Source of the DNA: an uncultured Atopobium sp. | Lineage (GTDB): Bacteria > Actinomycetota > Coriobacteriia > Coriobacteriales > Atopobiaceae | DNA: 64,000 nt | Reading direction: 5' to 3' | Assembly (NCBI GenBank): GCA_938045565.1 | Contig: CALIAZ010000003.1 | Location: 62,001 to 126,000 of the forward strand | Made by a program: the position numbers and the translations under genes | In this document: piece after piece, positions 24,974 to 32,721 of the stretch | Position numbering within the stretch: position 1 is the stretch's first letter | Layout of the letters: each line of letters begins with the position of its first letter | Notes under the pieces: model-generated | What the model was told of the DNA's origin: nothing | Database searches by the model: none | What the model saw: the letters and a program-made list of their open reading frames with translations, nothing else

Positions 24974-26059
24974 TTACATGAACCGCTCAAGTATACTCTT
25001 GTCGGCCTCAATAATGCCACCGCCAACGACTTCCTGGCCATCGTACAAAACAGCCGACTGACCTGCTGCAACAGTTTTTACCGGCTGGTCAAATTCAACA
25101 AATCCACATTGATTATTTGTGAGCGTAAACGTTACGGGAACAAGTGTGCCTGTGTGACGAGTTCTGACTACATACCTACCGTCAACTGCGGGTTCTCCAG
25201 AAATCCAATGCATATCCGAGAGCTCCATGCGACGGGTCCACAGCGCAGGACAGTTGAGGTCAGAGGTTACGTAGACCACGTTCTTGAGCGTATCGGTTGC
25301 TACCACATAACGAGCTGGACCTCCACCAATGTTCAGGCCTTTTCTTTGGCCAACGGTGAAAAGAAACGCTCCGTCATGGGTTCCAAGAACCTTGCCTGTC
25401 TCCCACTCAATGACGTCGCCCTGCTTTTTCTTGAAGGTGTCCAGCAAAAACGTGCGCAGACCAACAGGACCAATAAAGCAAATACCATCAGAATCTGGCT
25501 TGGTTTCTATACCCAGGTCGCGCTCTGCGCACATAGCGCGCACCTCTGCCTTAGTGGCAATGTGCCCAATTGGAAAGAGTGTTCTCTCAAACAAATGACC
25601 TGGTACACGCCATAGGAAGTAGGTCTGATCTTTGTGAGCGTCTGCAGCACGCAAAAGTTTTTTGGTACCCGGAACGTTCTGTGCGTAGTGACCTGTTGCA
25701 ACAAAATCGGCGCCCTCAGCAAATGCACGCTCTGCAAAGGTGCCAAACTTTACCGTCTGGTTGCACATAACGTCTGGATTGGGCGTACGACCGTGCTCAT
25801 AGGCATCAAGCAGATAATCAACAACAGTGGCCTTATACTCGGCCTCACAGTCCCACACGTCCAAATCAATGCCAAGCGTTACACACACGCGCTCGGCGTC
25901 GGCCAAATCATCTGCCCAAAGACACTTAAAGCCCGGCAGATCCTTTGACCAGTTGCGCATATAGATAGCCTTGACGTTATAGCCTGCCTCAAGAAGCAGA
26001 GCCGCAGACAGCGCCGAATCAACGCCGCCACTCATGCCAAGATAAACTAGTTCTCCCAT
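24974..26059 (-). CDS. mnmA: tRNA-specific 2-thiouridylase MnmA
   Basis: A 361-residue cytosolic enzyme that thiolates U34 in tRNA Lys, Glu and Gln. It has the PP-loop GMSGGVDSA (8-16), the first catalytic Cys in TPNPDVMCN, the second in GICFIG, and a C-terminal beta-barrel. The start at 26059 overlaps the iscS stop by 13 bases and has GGAGTGAC before it; the longer open frame upstream lies inside iscS. The coupling with a cysteine desulfurase supplies its sulfur donor. Together with elp3 and the Trm9-like gene it targets the wobble uridine. Confidence 0.95.
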   Translation of the reverse strand: MGELVYLGMSGGVDSALSAALLLEAGYNVKAIYMRNWSKDLPGFKCLWADDLADAERVCVTLGIDLDVWDCEAEYKATVVDYLLDAYEHGRTPNPDVMCNQTVKFGTFAERAFAEGADFVATGHYAQNVPGTKKLLRAADAHKDQTYFLWRVPGHLFERTLFPIGHIATKAEVRAMCAERDLGIETKPDSDGICFIGPVGLRTFLLDTFKKKQGDVIEWETGKVLGTHDGAFLFTVGQRKGLNIGGGPARYVVATDTLKNVVYVTSDLNCPALWTRRMELSDMHWISGEPAVDGRYVVRTRHTGTLVPVTFTLTNNQCGFVEFDQPVKTVAAGQSAVLYDGQEVVGGGIIEADKSILERFM

Positions 26060-27252
26060 GTCACTCCTACACGAGCAGATTCCTGCTTGACGGCCTCGGC
26101 AATTGCCCAAGCTGCGTACAAGATGTCGTCTTCTGTGGTAGTTCTTCCAAGCGTTAACCTGAGACTTCCCGCCGCCACTTCTCGCGGTGCGCCAATTGCC
26201 TCGAGCACGTGAGATATTTGCATCTTTGATGCGGCACACGCGGAGCCTGTTCCCACTGACACACCCAGGCGCTCCAGCAGAATGACCAGACGACGAGCCT
26301 CAAGTCCTGGGAAAGAAACATGCAACAAGTTAGGAAGCCTGAGCTTGGCGTTCTTTGGTCCCGAGACAATCATCTGCGGGAACTCTGCGCAAAGCAGCGT
26401 CTGTAGCTGATCTCTAAGGCGAGAAACCCGCTTTGCCTCGTCAGCGCGAGTCTCATCAGCAAGCGCTAAAGCACACGCAAAGCCAATGACGCCAGCGACG
26501 TTCTCCGTACCTGAGCGAACACCACCTTCTTGTCCGCCGCCAAGAACCAGCGGTCTTAAGCGCACATCGTCGGAAGCCCACAGAAGACCTACCTGCTTTG
26601 GGCCAGAAAGCTTTGCCGCAGAAAGCGTCAACATATCTACTCCCAGCGACGACACGTTCATGCTCAAGTACGCCGCTGCCTGAGAAGCGTCTACGTGCAA
26701 GTGCAGTGAACGAGTCTCCCCTGCTGCAAGCCTGCGTGAGCGCTCCTTAGCAAGTACCTGTGAAATCTCTCGGATAGGCTGGATGGTGCCTATCTCGCCG
26801 TTTGCAAGCTCAATGGAAACCAGTTCGGTCTCTGGCTTGAGCGCTTTTGCAACCCGCTCTGGGTCCACACGACCGTCTGCTTCTACACGAAGTGTCTTGT
26901 GCGAGAAAATCCCTGCACAGGCAAGAACGCTCTCATGCTCAATGGCGTCAACGATAACGTGTGCGTCTTCCGAGACCGTTGCAAACGCCAAGTTGTTTGC
27001 CTCTGTAGCGCCTGCCGTAAGTACCACGTTTCCTGGACGAGCACCGATGATGTGTGCCAAAACAGCGCGTGCGCGTTCCACCTCGTCACGAACCTGGCGA
27101 GACAGTGCGTACGGAGCCGAAGGGTTGTAGAACTTCTCGGTGAAGTACGGAATCATTGCGTCAACTACACGCGGATCCATGGGTGTAGCAGCGGCAAAGT
27201 CCAGGTACACGTTGCCTGTTGGATGTTCTGGTTTTGCAGAAGGCATGTGCAT
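26047..27252 (-). CDS. iscS: Cysteine desulfurase (IscS/NifS family)
   Basis: A 401-residue PLP enzyme that takes sulfur from cysteine. The PLP lysine lies in SAAKLSGPKQVG, the His after it in the VDASQ region is typical, and the persulfide Cys is in GTGSACAASK. The N-terminus YLDFAAATPMDPRV matches the family. AAAGGA lies seven bases before the first ATG. It overlaps mnmA, so its main role here is probably tRNA thiolation; Fe-S assembly cannot be excluded. No iscU is adjacent. Confidence 0.93.
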   Translation of the reverse strand: MHMPSAKPEHPTGNVYLDFAAATPMDPRVVDAMIPYFTEKFYNPSAPYALSRQVRDEVERARAVLAHIIGARPGNVVLTAGATEANNLAFATVSEDAHVIVDAIEHESVLACAGIFSHKTLRVEADGRVDPERVAKALKPETELVSIELANGEIGTIQPIREISQVLAKERSRRLAAGETRSLHLHVDASQAAAYLSMNVSSLGVDMLTLSAAKLSGPKQVGLLWASDDVRLRPLVLGGGQEGGVRSGTENVAGVIGFACALALADETRADEAKRVSRLRDQLQTLLCAEFPQMIVSGPKNAKLRLPNLLHVSFPGLEARRLVILLERLGVSVGTGSACAASKMQISHVLEAIGAPREVAAGSLRLTLGRTTTEDDILYAAWAIAEAVKQESARVGVTWEN

Positions 27253-27381
27253 TACAAATCCTTTGGGTTTCTCGCGGTCTTGCGGACGTGCTTGCGGCGA
27301 TCGGCGACTTGCTCCCGAGCGAGCGGTCTTGCGGCGCGCAGCGACTTGCTGTCGGGCGGTCCGGTGGTCGGTGCACGACAG

Positions 27382-28305
27382 CTACGACTTGTCTGCCAAG
27401 TCTGGCGACGTAAACGTCATGTTCTGGAAACGAGCAGATACAAAGCTGTCATCGTAGTGATTATCTACCCACATCTCAAACGCGTTTGCCGGAGGAATGC
27501 CAGCGTCTCTCTGAGCTTTTCTCGCCAAACACGCCACCGTCATAGTAATGTCGGCAACAAGATACACCGTAAGCAGGGTAACAAAAATTGCTTGCCTTTT
27601 TGATGTTGGCTCGCCAATCTTGTAGAGCGCGCGAGGCATAATGACGCGACACCAAATCAGGCCCAAAATGCCCCAGAAGCCCAAAAATCGCCAGGCCACC
27701 CACTGTGTGATGGCGTCTGGAAGATGGGCATACGTCCATGATTCCGAGTGGAAAATCTCTTGCATTCCCCAGCCGGTAAGCTGCTCCAGCGTACCTCCAA
27801 CAACAACTGAAACCAGGAAAATGACCAGGTTATTGGCGTGATGCTTGTGCAGCTGGTAGCAAATTACCGTCAGAAAAACCGCGCCGGTTCCGTAAAGCGG
27901 AGAGAACGGTCCCCAAATAAGTCCCACCCTACTCTCGGTCAGGCCAGCGGTAATGAGCATCCAGATTTCTTCGATAAGAAGGCCGGCCATGCAGCCCACA
28001 ATAAAGAGAATAACCACCTGATACCAGTCAAGATGAATCTTGTCCAAGTACGCCGAGAGCTCGGCTTGCGTTGGTTTTGACTTGGAGAACGATGCGGCTG
28101 GTGCGGCGCCGGGTGCGTCCGGTGCAGCGCCGGGTGCGTCGTCAGGTGCGTCCGATGCAGCGCTAGGAGCGTCGCCTGCGAGCCCATTGATCTTCTCGCC
28201 AGACGAGAGCCAGCCCCAAAAATAGCGCACCACGCGAACAAAACCGCTTGCGACAAGATACGCAAGCGTCAAAAGAGCTATGAGCGACGCGACAATAAAG
28301 AACAT
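27382..28305 (-). CDS. Membrane protein of the putative ABC-transporter type IV (CmpB-like) family
   Basis: A 307-residue protein: one N-terminal helix, a linker (about 35-90) of Asp/Ala/Pro/Gly repeats (DAPGAAP units), then four or more helices with the family pattern IVGCMAGLLIEEIW and GLIWGPFSPLYGTGAV, and a TWGMQ-like segment GGTLEQLTGWGMQEIF. Members are often called ABC permeases but no ATPase is adjacent and the function is unproven. GAGGTTGT precedes the ATG. The repeats are encoded by tandem GGTGCGTC/GGTGCAGCG DNA and could vary in number. Two copies of the TGGCGAGAA word lie inside. Confidence 0.75.
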   Translation of the reverse strand: MFFIVASLIALLTLAYLVASGFVRVVRYFWGWLSSGEKINGLAGDAPSAASDAPDDAPGAAPDAPGAAPAASFSKSKPTQAELSAYLDKIHLDWYQVVILFIVGCMAGLLIEEIWMLITAGLTESRVGLIWGPFSPLYGTGAVFLTVICYQLHKHHANNLVIFLVSVVVGGTLEQLTGWGMQEIFHSESWTYAHLPDAITQWVAWRFLGFWGILGLIWCRVIMPRALYKIGEPTSKRQAIFVTLLTVYLVADITMTVACLARKAQRDAGIPPANAFEMWVDNHYDDSFVSARFQNMTFTSPDLADKS

Positions 28306-28464
28306 ACAACCTCATTCAAAAGTTCTTGTCCTATGATACGGCAAGCGGCCACACTTGGCAATCTACCTGCTCTTATTTGTAAGATTTGCAAGAAAAATCC
28401 ACCTCTTGAGCGCATTAGGATTCGTGGCTTTTCTAAAAAAGTTTGACGATTTTGAAATTTATAC

Positions 28465-28493
28465 TTGCACTCAGCCGTGAACTTGCGTATATT
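28465..28493 (+). promoter_or_regulatory. Promoter of the tRNA-Gly/tRNA-Cys unit
   Basis: TTGCAC, 17 bases, TATATT; the -10 ends 13 bases before tRNA-Gly. Confidence 0.7.
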
Positions 28494-28506
28494 ATTCCTC
28501 GCGTTC

Positions 28507-28582
28507 GCGGGCTTAGCGCAGTTGGTAGCGCGCAACCTTGCCAAGGTTGAGGTCGCGGGTTCGAACCCCGTAGCCCGCTCCA
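28507..28582 (+). tRNA. tRNA-Gly (anticodon GCC)
   Basis: Acceptor GCGGGCT with matching 3' strand, D-arm GCGCAGTTGGTAGCGC, anticodon loop TTGCCAA (GCC), T-arm GGGTTCGAACCCC, encoded CCA. 76 nt. Confidence 0.97.
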
Positions 28583-28620
28583 TGATTTTTCGGCCGGATT
28601 CGTTTCGGCCTTTTTCATAT

Positions 28621-28694
28621 GGCGAGATGGCCAAGTGGTAAGGCAGAGGCCTGCAAAGCCTTTATCCCCGGTTCGAATCCGGGTCTCGCCTCCA
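28621..28694 (+). tRNA. tRNA-Cys (anticodon GCA)
   Basis: Acceptor GGCGAGA pairing with TCTCGCC, anticodon loop CTGCAAA (GCA), T-arm CCGGTTCGAATCCGG, encoded CCA. 74 nt, 38 bases after tRNA-Gly, no promoter between, so cotranscribed. Confidence 0.97.
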
Positions 28695-28704
28695 GTGAAT
28701 TGAC

Positions 28705-28726
28705 AACCCCAGCTTCAGCTGGGGTT
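28705..28726 (+). terminator. Terminator of the tRNA-Gly/tRNA-Cys unit
   Basis: AACCCCAGC-TTCA-GCTGGGGTT followed by TCTTTTTG, 10 bases after tRNA-Cys. Confidence 0.9.
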
Positions 28727-28732
28727 TCTTTT

Positions 28733-29110
28733 TGTCGCGCATAACCGTGCTTGTTTGGGTTTTAGATTGCGAGCCTATTTCGAGCCTGAAAAACACATCA
28801 TGTCTGAATAAAACAGCTCAGACAAGGTGAGCTTTTCAGTCAAATCGTTCAGACTTGGCGAGAAAATCGGGCTATATAAGAATGTTCGTAAAACCAACTT
28901 CGGAATCTACTTACGTCTAGAAAAGTCCGCCTGAAAAGTGCAAAGAATCTGTGTTTACGTCACCGATTCTTTAGCAAAATCAGGCAAATCCACCGATTCT
29001 TTTATGTAATTAGGCAAAAGTTACAGATTCTTTGAAGAAATCAGGCGCGCTCAAGCTTGCACCGCCCACCTGGCGAGAAACCCGTCCACTCCCAGCGTTT
29101 CCGCACAAGA
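28733..29110. other. Non-coding region with a repeat cluster
   Basis: No ORF or RNA gene recognised. It contains two TGGCGAGAA words (28856-28864 and 29071-29079), paired TCTGA/TCAGA motifs around 28801-28855, and the four-copy 23-bp repeat family at 28929-29046. Confidence 0.55.
28929..29046. repeat. Four imperfect 23-bp repeats, three direct and phased at 30-31 bp
   Basis: Consensus: C-M-GATTCTTT, six or seven variable bases, then AATCAGGC. Copies on the plus strand at 28963-28985, 28993-29015 and 29024-29046; one inverted copy at 28929-28951. Start-to-start spacing of 30 and 31 bp equals about three helical turns, so all three direct copies face the same side of DNA. Iteron-like or a multi-site operator. 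Confidence 0.65.
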
Positions 29111-29143
29111 AACCCGGTATCCACACGAAGTAGATACCGGGTT
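29111..29143 (-). terminator. Terminator of the anti-sigma-type gene
   Basis: AACCCGGTATC pairs with GATACCGGGTT over an 11-base loop; on the minus strand it is followed by TCTTG and lies 31 bases after the gene's stop. Confidence 0.8.
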
Positions 29144-29174
29144 GAAATCGACTTGCAACCTGTACTCGCGCAAC

Positions 29175-29906
29175 CTAGCGCATCATCTTGACCAGGCGAA
29201 CAACGGTGCCGTTGCCGGAAGGTTTCTCCTGGATAGACACAGCATCCATAAGCAGGCGCATCAGCTTGACGCCGCGACCACGCTCGGCAAACTGACCAGT
29301 CTCGGGAGGCTCCTCCTCATCAGAGATGCTAAAGCCGCCACCACAATCCGAGACGTCAATGACCACCCTGTCTGGATACGCAGAAACCGTGGTCAGTACA
29401 CCCTTCTCGCATGCGTGATCAATAGCGTTGCCAATAGCCTCGCCAACTGCGAGTTCGATATCAAATTTTTGATCCGAGGTAAACGGGAGCATCTTTAACA
29501 GCGCAACTGCCCTTAAGCGAGCATCGCACATCCTGTTGGGGTCAACTTTAAACGTTGTCTGGAACGACGGATGCGTACCCGGCGCAAGCGGGGTCACGCG
29601 CGACTTAGCGGCACACGTGCTTATAGGCATGAAGTCGATAAGACCCATGCGCACCAAAGCCTTAAACGCCGTCGGTTGCACGTTGGTCAAGCTCATAAGG
29701 CCGCCGAGCGTCTTCATACGTCGAACGGCGCACACAATAAAGCCCATGCCACAAGAATCGATGTACGAAACCTCCGACATGTTCAGCACAATTCTTCTGC
29801 AGCCGCTCTCAATGAGCTGCTCAATCTGGGCCTTCACGCGAGGAACTCCCCTCACGTCAAGGTCTGTATTGACTGAAACAACTGCTATGTTTGGCTGCAT
29901 ATACAT
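29175..29906 (-). CDS. STAS - histidine-kinase-type ATPase fusion (anti-sigma antagonist plus anti-sigma kinase)
   Basis: A 243-residue cytosolic protein joining both halves of a partner switch. Residues 1-110 are a STAS domain (VLNMSEVSYIDSCGMGF, the DS-x-G motif at 50-53 holding the likely phospho-serine). Residues 115-243 are a GHKL serine-kinase domain of the RsbW/SpoIIAB type: N-box ELAVGEAIGNA (Glu156, Asn160), G1 box DCGGGF, G2 box GRGVKLM. In Bacillus these are separate proteins that control a sigma factor. The start is ATG at 29906 (29900 also possible); the frame is open further upstream but only across the repeat end of the next gene. Confidence 0.82.
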   Translation of the reverse strand: MYMQPNIAVVSVNTDLDVRGVPRVKAQIEQLIESGCRRIVLNMSEVSYIDSCGMGFIVCAVRRMKTLGGLMSLTNVQPTAFKALVRMGLIDFMPISTCAAKSRVTPLAPGTHPSFQTTFKVDPNRMCDARLRAVALLKMLPFTSDQKFDIELAVGEAIGNAIDHACEKGVLTTVSAYPDRVVIDVSDCGGGFSISDEEEPPETGQFAERGRGVKLMRLLMDAVSIQEKPSGNGTVVRLVKMMR

Positions 29907-29991
29907 ACGTTTCTTGTTCCCGCGCAGCAACAAGAATTTCAGATATCTGCATTTTTTAGCGAGAAAATCATCTAGTTGGCGAGAAGACCAT

Positions 29992-32436
29992 CTAGTTGCT
30001 CTTCTCGCCAGAGTCGATGCTGCTAGACACGTCAGAGTCGCCGCCACCAGACACGCCAGAGTCGATGCTGCTAGACACGTCAGAGTCGCCGCCACCAGAC
30101 ACGCCAGAGTCAGCGCCGCCAAGCTCGTCAAAGCGCAGGGCAACCATGGCAACGTCGTCATCAAGTCTTCGGCCAGTATAGCGGTCGAGCGTGCTCAAAA
30201 ACCTGTTCAGAAGGCCGTCAAAGCCTTGAGGAACCTCATTCATAATCATGTCACGGAGTCCGGTCTCGCCAAAAAAAGCGCCTTCAGGACTGCGAGCCTC
30301 TGTGGTTCCGTCGGTGTAAAGCAGCAGAATATCGCCTTCATGCAAGCGAATTGTGCCGTTTTTGTACTCCATGTCGTGGAACGCTCCAACAACGCCCGAC
30401 TGTACGTCCAAAAGCTCGGCGTCGCCCGATTGAGCAGACACCAAAATCGCTGGTGGATGGCCGGCTGAGCAGTACATAAGCGATGAGGTTGCAAGGTCAA
30501 CAATGCCAACAAAGAGCGTTGCAAATGTCTCTACCCTTGAGAAGCCCAGCAAGAATTCGTTCAGTGTTGCCACCATGCGAGCAGGAGTTCTTCCCTCCCA
30601 CGCGTAGGCAGAAAGTGCCGTTTTAACTGCGGACGAAATAGAAGCCGCCTCAATGCCCTTACCAGAAACATCACCCATAATGATGCATGCGCGACGACCA
30701 GGCAACCTAATCATGCTGTAAAAATCGCCGCCGACAAACGCATCAGCAGTTGCGGATGAATAAATTCCCTCGGCAGAGATTCCCTCAACCTGCTGCAGCT
30801 CATTCTTCATGCCCGACTGCAGCGCCTGCGAGATATGTTTGTTTTGCTGGCTCTCTTCAGCACCAACAGCTAGCGAGTGAACCAGAAGCATTACGCGATC
30901 CAAGAAATCAAGCTCAATGTCGCTCAGAGGCTCAGCGTTTTCTTCTCGCAAGAAAAGCCAAGTATGCTGCTCACCTGCAAACTTACCCAAAAAGAGCACA
31001 GCTCCTTTGCAGGGCAAGCCTTGAGCAGCAAGCGCGCGACTCAGCGCAGAATCCAGCTCGACCTCTTTGACTGACGCCTCGCCCTCCCCTGTCTTGAGCC
31101 CCTCAACCGTCGATGGAAGCGCAATCTGCTTGCCGCCATCCAGCGCGCCGCCGGTCCCAGCTGCAGCTTGCGCTCCATCCTGCTGGTCCGCTGCGCCCTG
31201 TGCACCGTCAACCGCCGCCACGGCTTGCTCAGCGCCAAGCGCATGGAGTGTGACGTTACCCGTTACCTCACAGCAATCTACCGAGAAAACCTGTGCATAA
31301 AGATCGGTACCCACCGACCTCATAACCTGCTGCAAACGCTCGCCAGAGATCTTCTCGCCCTCTGCAGCGCTATGAAGCAGCCCCTGACGCACGCGAGCTA
31401 ATGCCTCGCGAAGCGTATCTCTACGCTGCGTTCTCATCGCCGACAACGCGCCTACAAGCTGTACCGAAAGGTAATTTGCAATGGAGTCCAGAAGCCGTGC
31501 GTCTTCAACCAAAAGCGCGCGTTTGCGCTCCCAACCCACCTCAATTAGGGCAACAATGTGGCCGCCAAACCATACTGGCACCACAAGAAAGCTGGTAAAC
31601 GGAGGCAGGTGACTTGCGTCAACGGTTATGATCTCACGTGTTTCCTCGTTGACCAGGTTGCGCTTTTTAACTCTTCCCTGCTTGAGCGTGCTTGAGTTCA
31701 AAGGCATGGTATGCAAGCAAAGCGCATGCTCAGAATAAAACGTCAAACGCTCCAGGGAGCTATTAAATGCAAAGTAGCGAGGAATTCTGTTCAATGACGC
31801 GCTCTTCAGAGACTCCGTTGCACCATGAAGGTGATACCCATCTTGCTCAGCAAGATAGATGAGTGCACCATCAGCCTCGACAGTCTCTGAGAGCTCTTCT
31901 AACACGCGCTCGATAAGCTGACCCATATCTTCCGAGTCAAGCGTGTCCAAAACAATCTGAAGCGCTCCTGAGAGCCTCTTATTGGCTCGGCGAAGGTCCA
32001 ACACCATTCGTTCATCATCGCGCATAGGGCTAGCCAAGTCACGGAGCTTAGATGCCGTCAAAACAATGGCCTGTGTAGGTGCGCCAACATAATCTGCGCG
32101 CACGCTCAGCACCTGCGACGTGCCGTCTTGTGCAGGAGCGGCTACCATAGAAGTGGAGCCATCAATCGCAAACGGCAACGACTCTACAAAGAACGGCTTC
32201 TGCAAGTTCTCTTGGTTTGCTGGCGTAAACAAAAAGCGAACATCCAGACCAGCAATGGTGCCATCTACCTTAGAAAATAGACTCTCTGCCTCCTCATTGG
32301 CGAGAAGAACCATGCCCTCCATATTAAATACGATGACTGCATCGCTGGTCAGTCGTAGCAACTGAGACAGAGTTGCAGCAACGGTTCCGTCGACAACTCC
32401 CTCAACACGCCTTACGCTCAGCTTGTTATCTGCCAC
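29992..32436 (-). CDS. PAS-GAF-PP2C (RsbU/SpoIIE-type) serine phosphatase
   Basis: An 814-residue sensor phosphatase. A PAS domain (about 15-125, LLRLTSDAVIVFNMEG) is followed by a short coiled segment, a GAF-like domain (about 165-340), a variable region, and the PPM-type phosphatase (about 560-770; VGGDFYSMI, IIMGDVSGKG, LLYTDGTTEA, DDDVAMVALR). The tail is a 16-residue repeat (GVSGGGDSDVSSSIDS) twice. It should dephosphorylate the STAS domain encoded just downstream. The second GTG (32434-32436) is preferred because AAGGAG lies five bases before it. Sensed signal unknown. Confidence 0.88.
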   Translation of the reverse strand: MADNKLSVRRVEGVVDGTVAATLSQLLRLTSDAVIVFNMEGMVLLANEEAESLFSKVDGTIAGLDVRFLFTPANQENLQKPFFVESLPFAIDGSTSMVAAPAQDGTSQVLSVRADYVGAPTQAIVLTASKLRDLASPMRDDERMVLDLRRANKRLSGALQIVLDTLDSEDMGQLIERVLEELSETVEADGALIYLAEQDGYHLHGATESLKSASLNRIPRYFAFNSSLERLTFYSEHALCLHTMPLNSSTLKQGRVKKRNLVNEETREIITVDASHLPPFTSFLVVPVWFGGHIVALIEVGWERKRALLVEDARLLDSIANYLSVQLVGALSAMRTQRRDTLREALARVRQGLLHSAAEGEKISGERLQQVMRSVGTDLYAQVFSVDCCEVTGNVTLHALGAEQAVAAVDGAQGAADQQDGAQAAAGTGGALDGGKQIALPSTVEGLKTGEGEASVKEVELDSALSRALAAQGLPCKGAVLFLGKFAGEQHTWLFLREENAEPLSDIELDFLDRVMLLVHSLAVGAEESQQNKHISQALQSGMKNELQQVEGISAEGIYSSATADAFVGGDFYSMIRLPGRRACIIMGDVSGKGIEAASISSAVKTALSAYAWEGRTPARMVATLNEFLLGFSRVETFATLFVGIVDLATSSLMYCSAGHPPAILVSAQSGDAELLDVQSGVVGAFHDMEYKNGTIRLHEGDILLLYTDGTTEARSPEGAFFGETGLRDMIMNEVPQGFDGLLNRFLSTLDRYTGRRLDDDVAMVALRFDELGGADSGVSGGGDSDVSSSIDSGVSGGGDSDVSSSIDSGEKSN
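30011..30106 (-). repeat. Two identical 48-bp tandem repeats at the phosphatase C-terminus
   Basis: Units 30011-30058 and 30059-30106 are identical over all 48 bases and begin GAGTCGATGCTGC. Each encodes 16 residues (DSGVSGGGDSDVSSSI register). Exact identity implies recent slippage or recombination; copy number probably varies between strains without frameshift. Confidence 0.85.
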
Positions 32437-32491
32437 AGTCACTCCTTACCAGCAAGGACAAAACAATCGCACTGCCTAAGTATACGAAAAA

Positions 32492-32515
32492 GGCGGACCT
32501 CCGAAGAGATCCGCC
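32492..32515 (-). terminator. Terminator after tRNA-Leu
   Basis: GGCGGA-x-CTC pairs with GAG-x-TCCGCC around TTCG, followed on the minus strand by TTTTT; nine bases after the tRNA end. Confidence 0.8.
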
Positions 32516-32524
32516 GAAATTTCG

Positions 32525-32614
32525 TGGTGTCGGAGGCGGGACTTGAACCCGCACAGCCGTTAGTAGGCCACTAGCACCTCAAGCTAGCGCGTCTGCCAAT
32601 TCCGCCACTCCGAC
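32525..32614 (-). tRNA. tRNA-Leu (anticodon GAG)
   Basis: Acceptor GTCGGAG pairing with CTCCGAC, D-arm with TGGCGGAATTGGCAGACGCG, anticodon loop CTTGAGG (GAG), a long variable arm, T-arm GGGTTCAAGTCCC, encoded CCA. 90 nt, a class II tRNA. Confidence 0.96.
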
Positions 32615-32721
32615 TTGCTTTGCAGCGAGGGATATACTAACACATCTTCAAGCAACTTTACTGAGAAAATTTAAAACTTTTTCTCAAAAGAACTTTGCGA
32701 GAAGACAAGCGTATCCCTTGC

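Noticed and set aside
26060..26239. Upstream extension of mnmA
   Set aside because: The extra 60 codons lie inside iscS and read as low-complexity Arg/Gly/Cys; the PP-loop start with GGAGTGAC fits MnmA length.
28621..28694. TGGCGAGA at the tRNA-Cys 5' end as a further copy of the repeated word
   Set aside because: The sequence is the tRNA acceptor stem and differs at the ninth base; tRNA structure explains it.
28929..29046. CRISPR array
   Set aside because: Repeats are imperfect, one is inverted, spacers are only 7-11 bases, and no cas gene is near.
29907..30164. N-terminal extension of the STAS-kinase protein (Ala/Leu/Thr/Cys repeats)
   Set aside because: It is only the tandem-repeat DNA of the phosphatase tail read in another frame; no ribosome site supports the upstream start.
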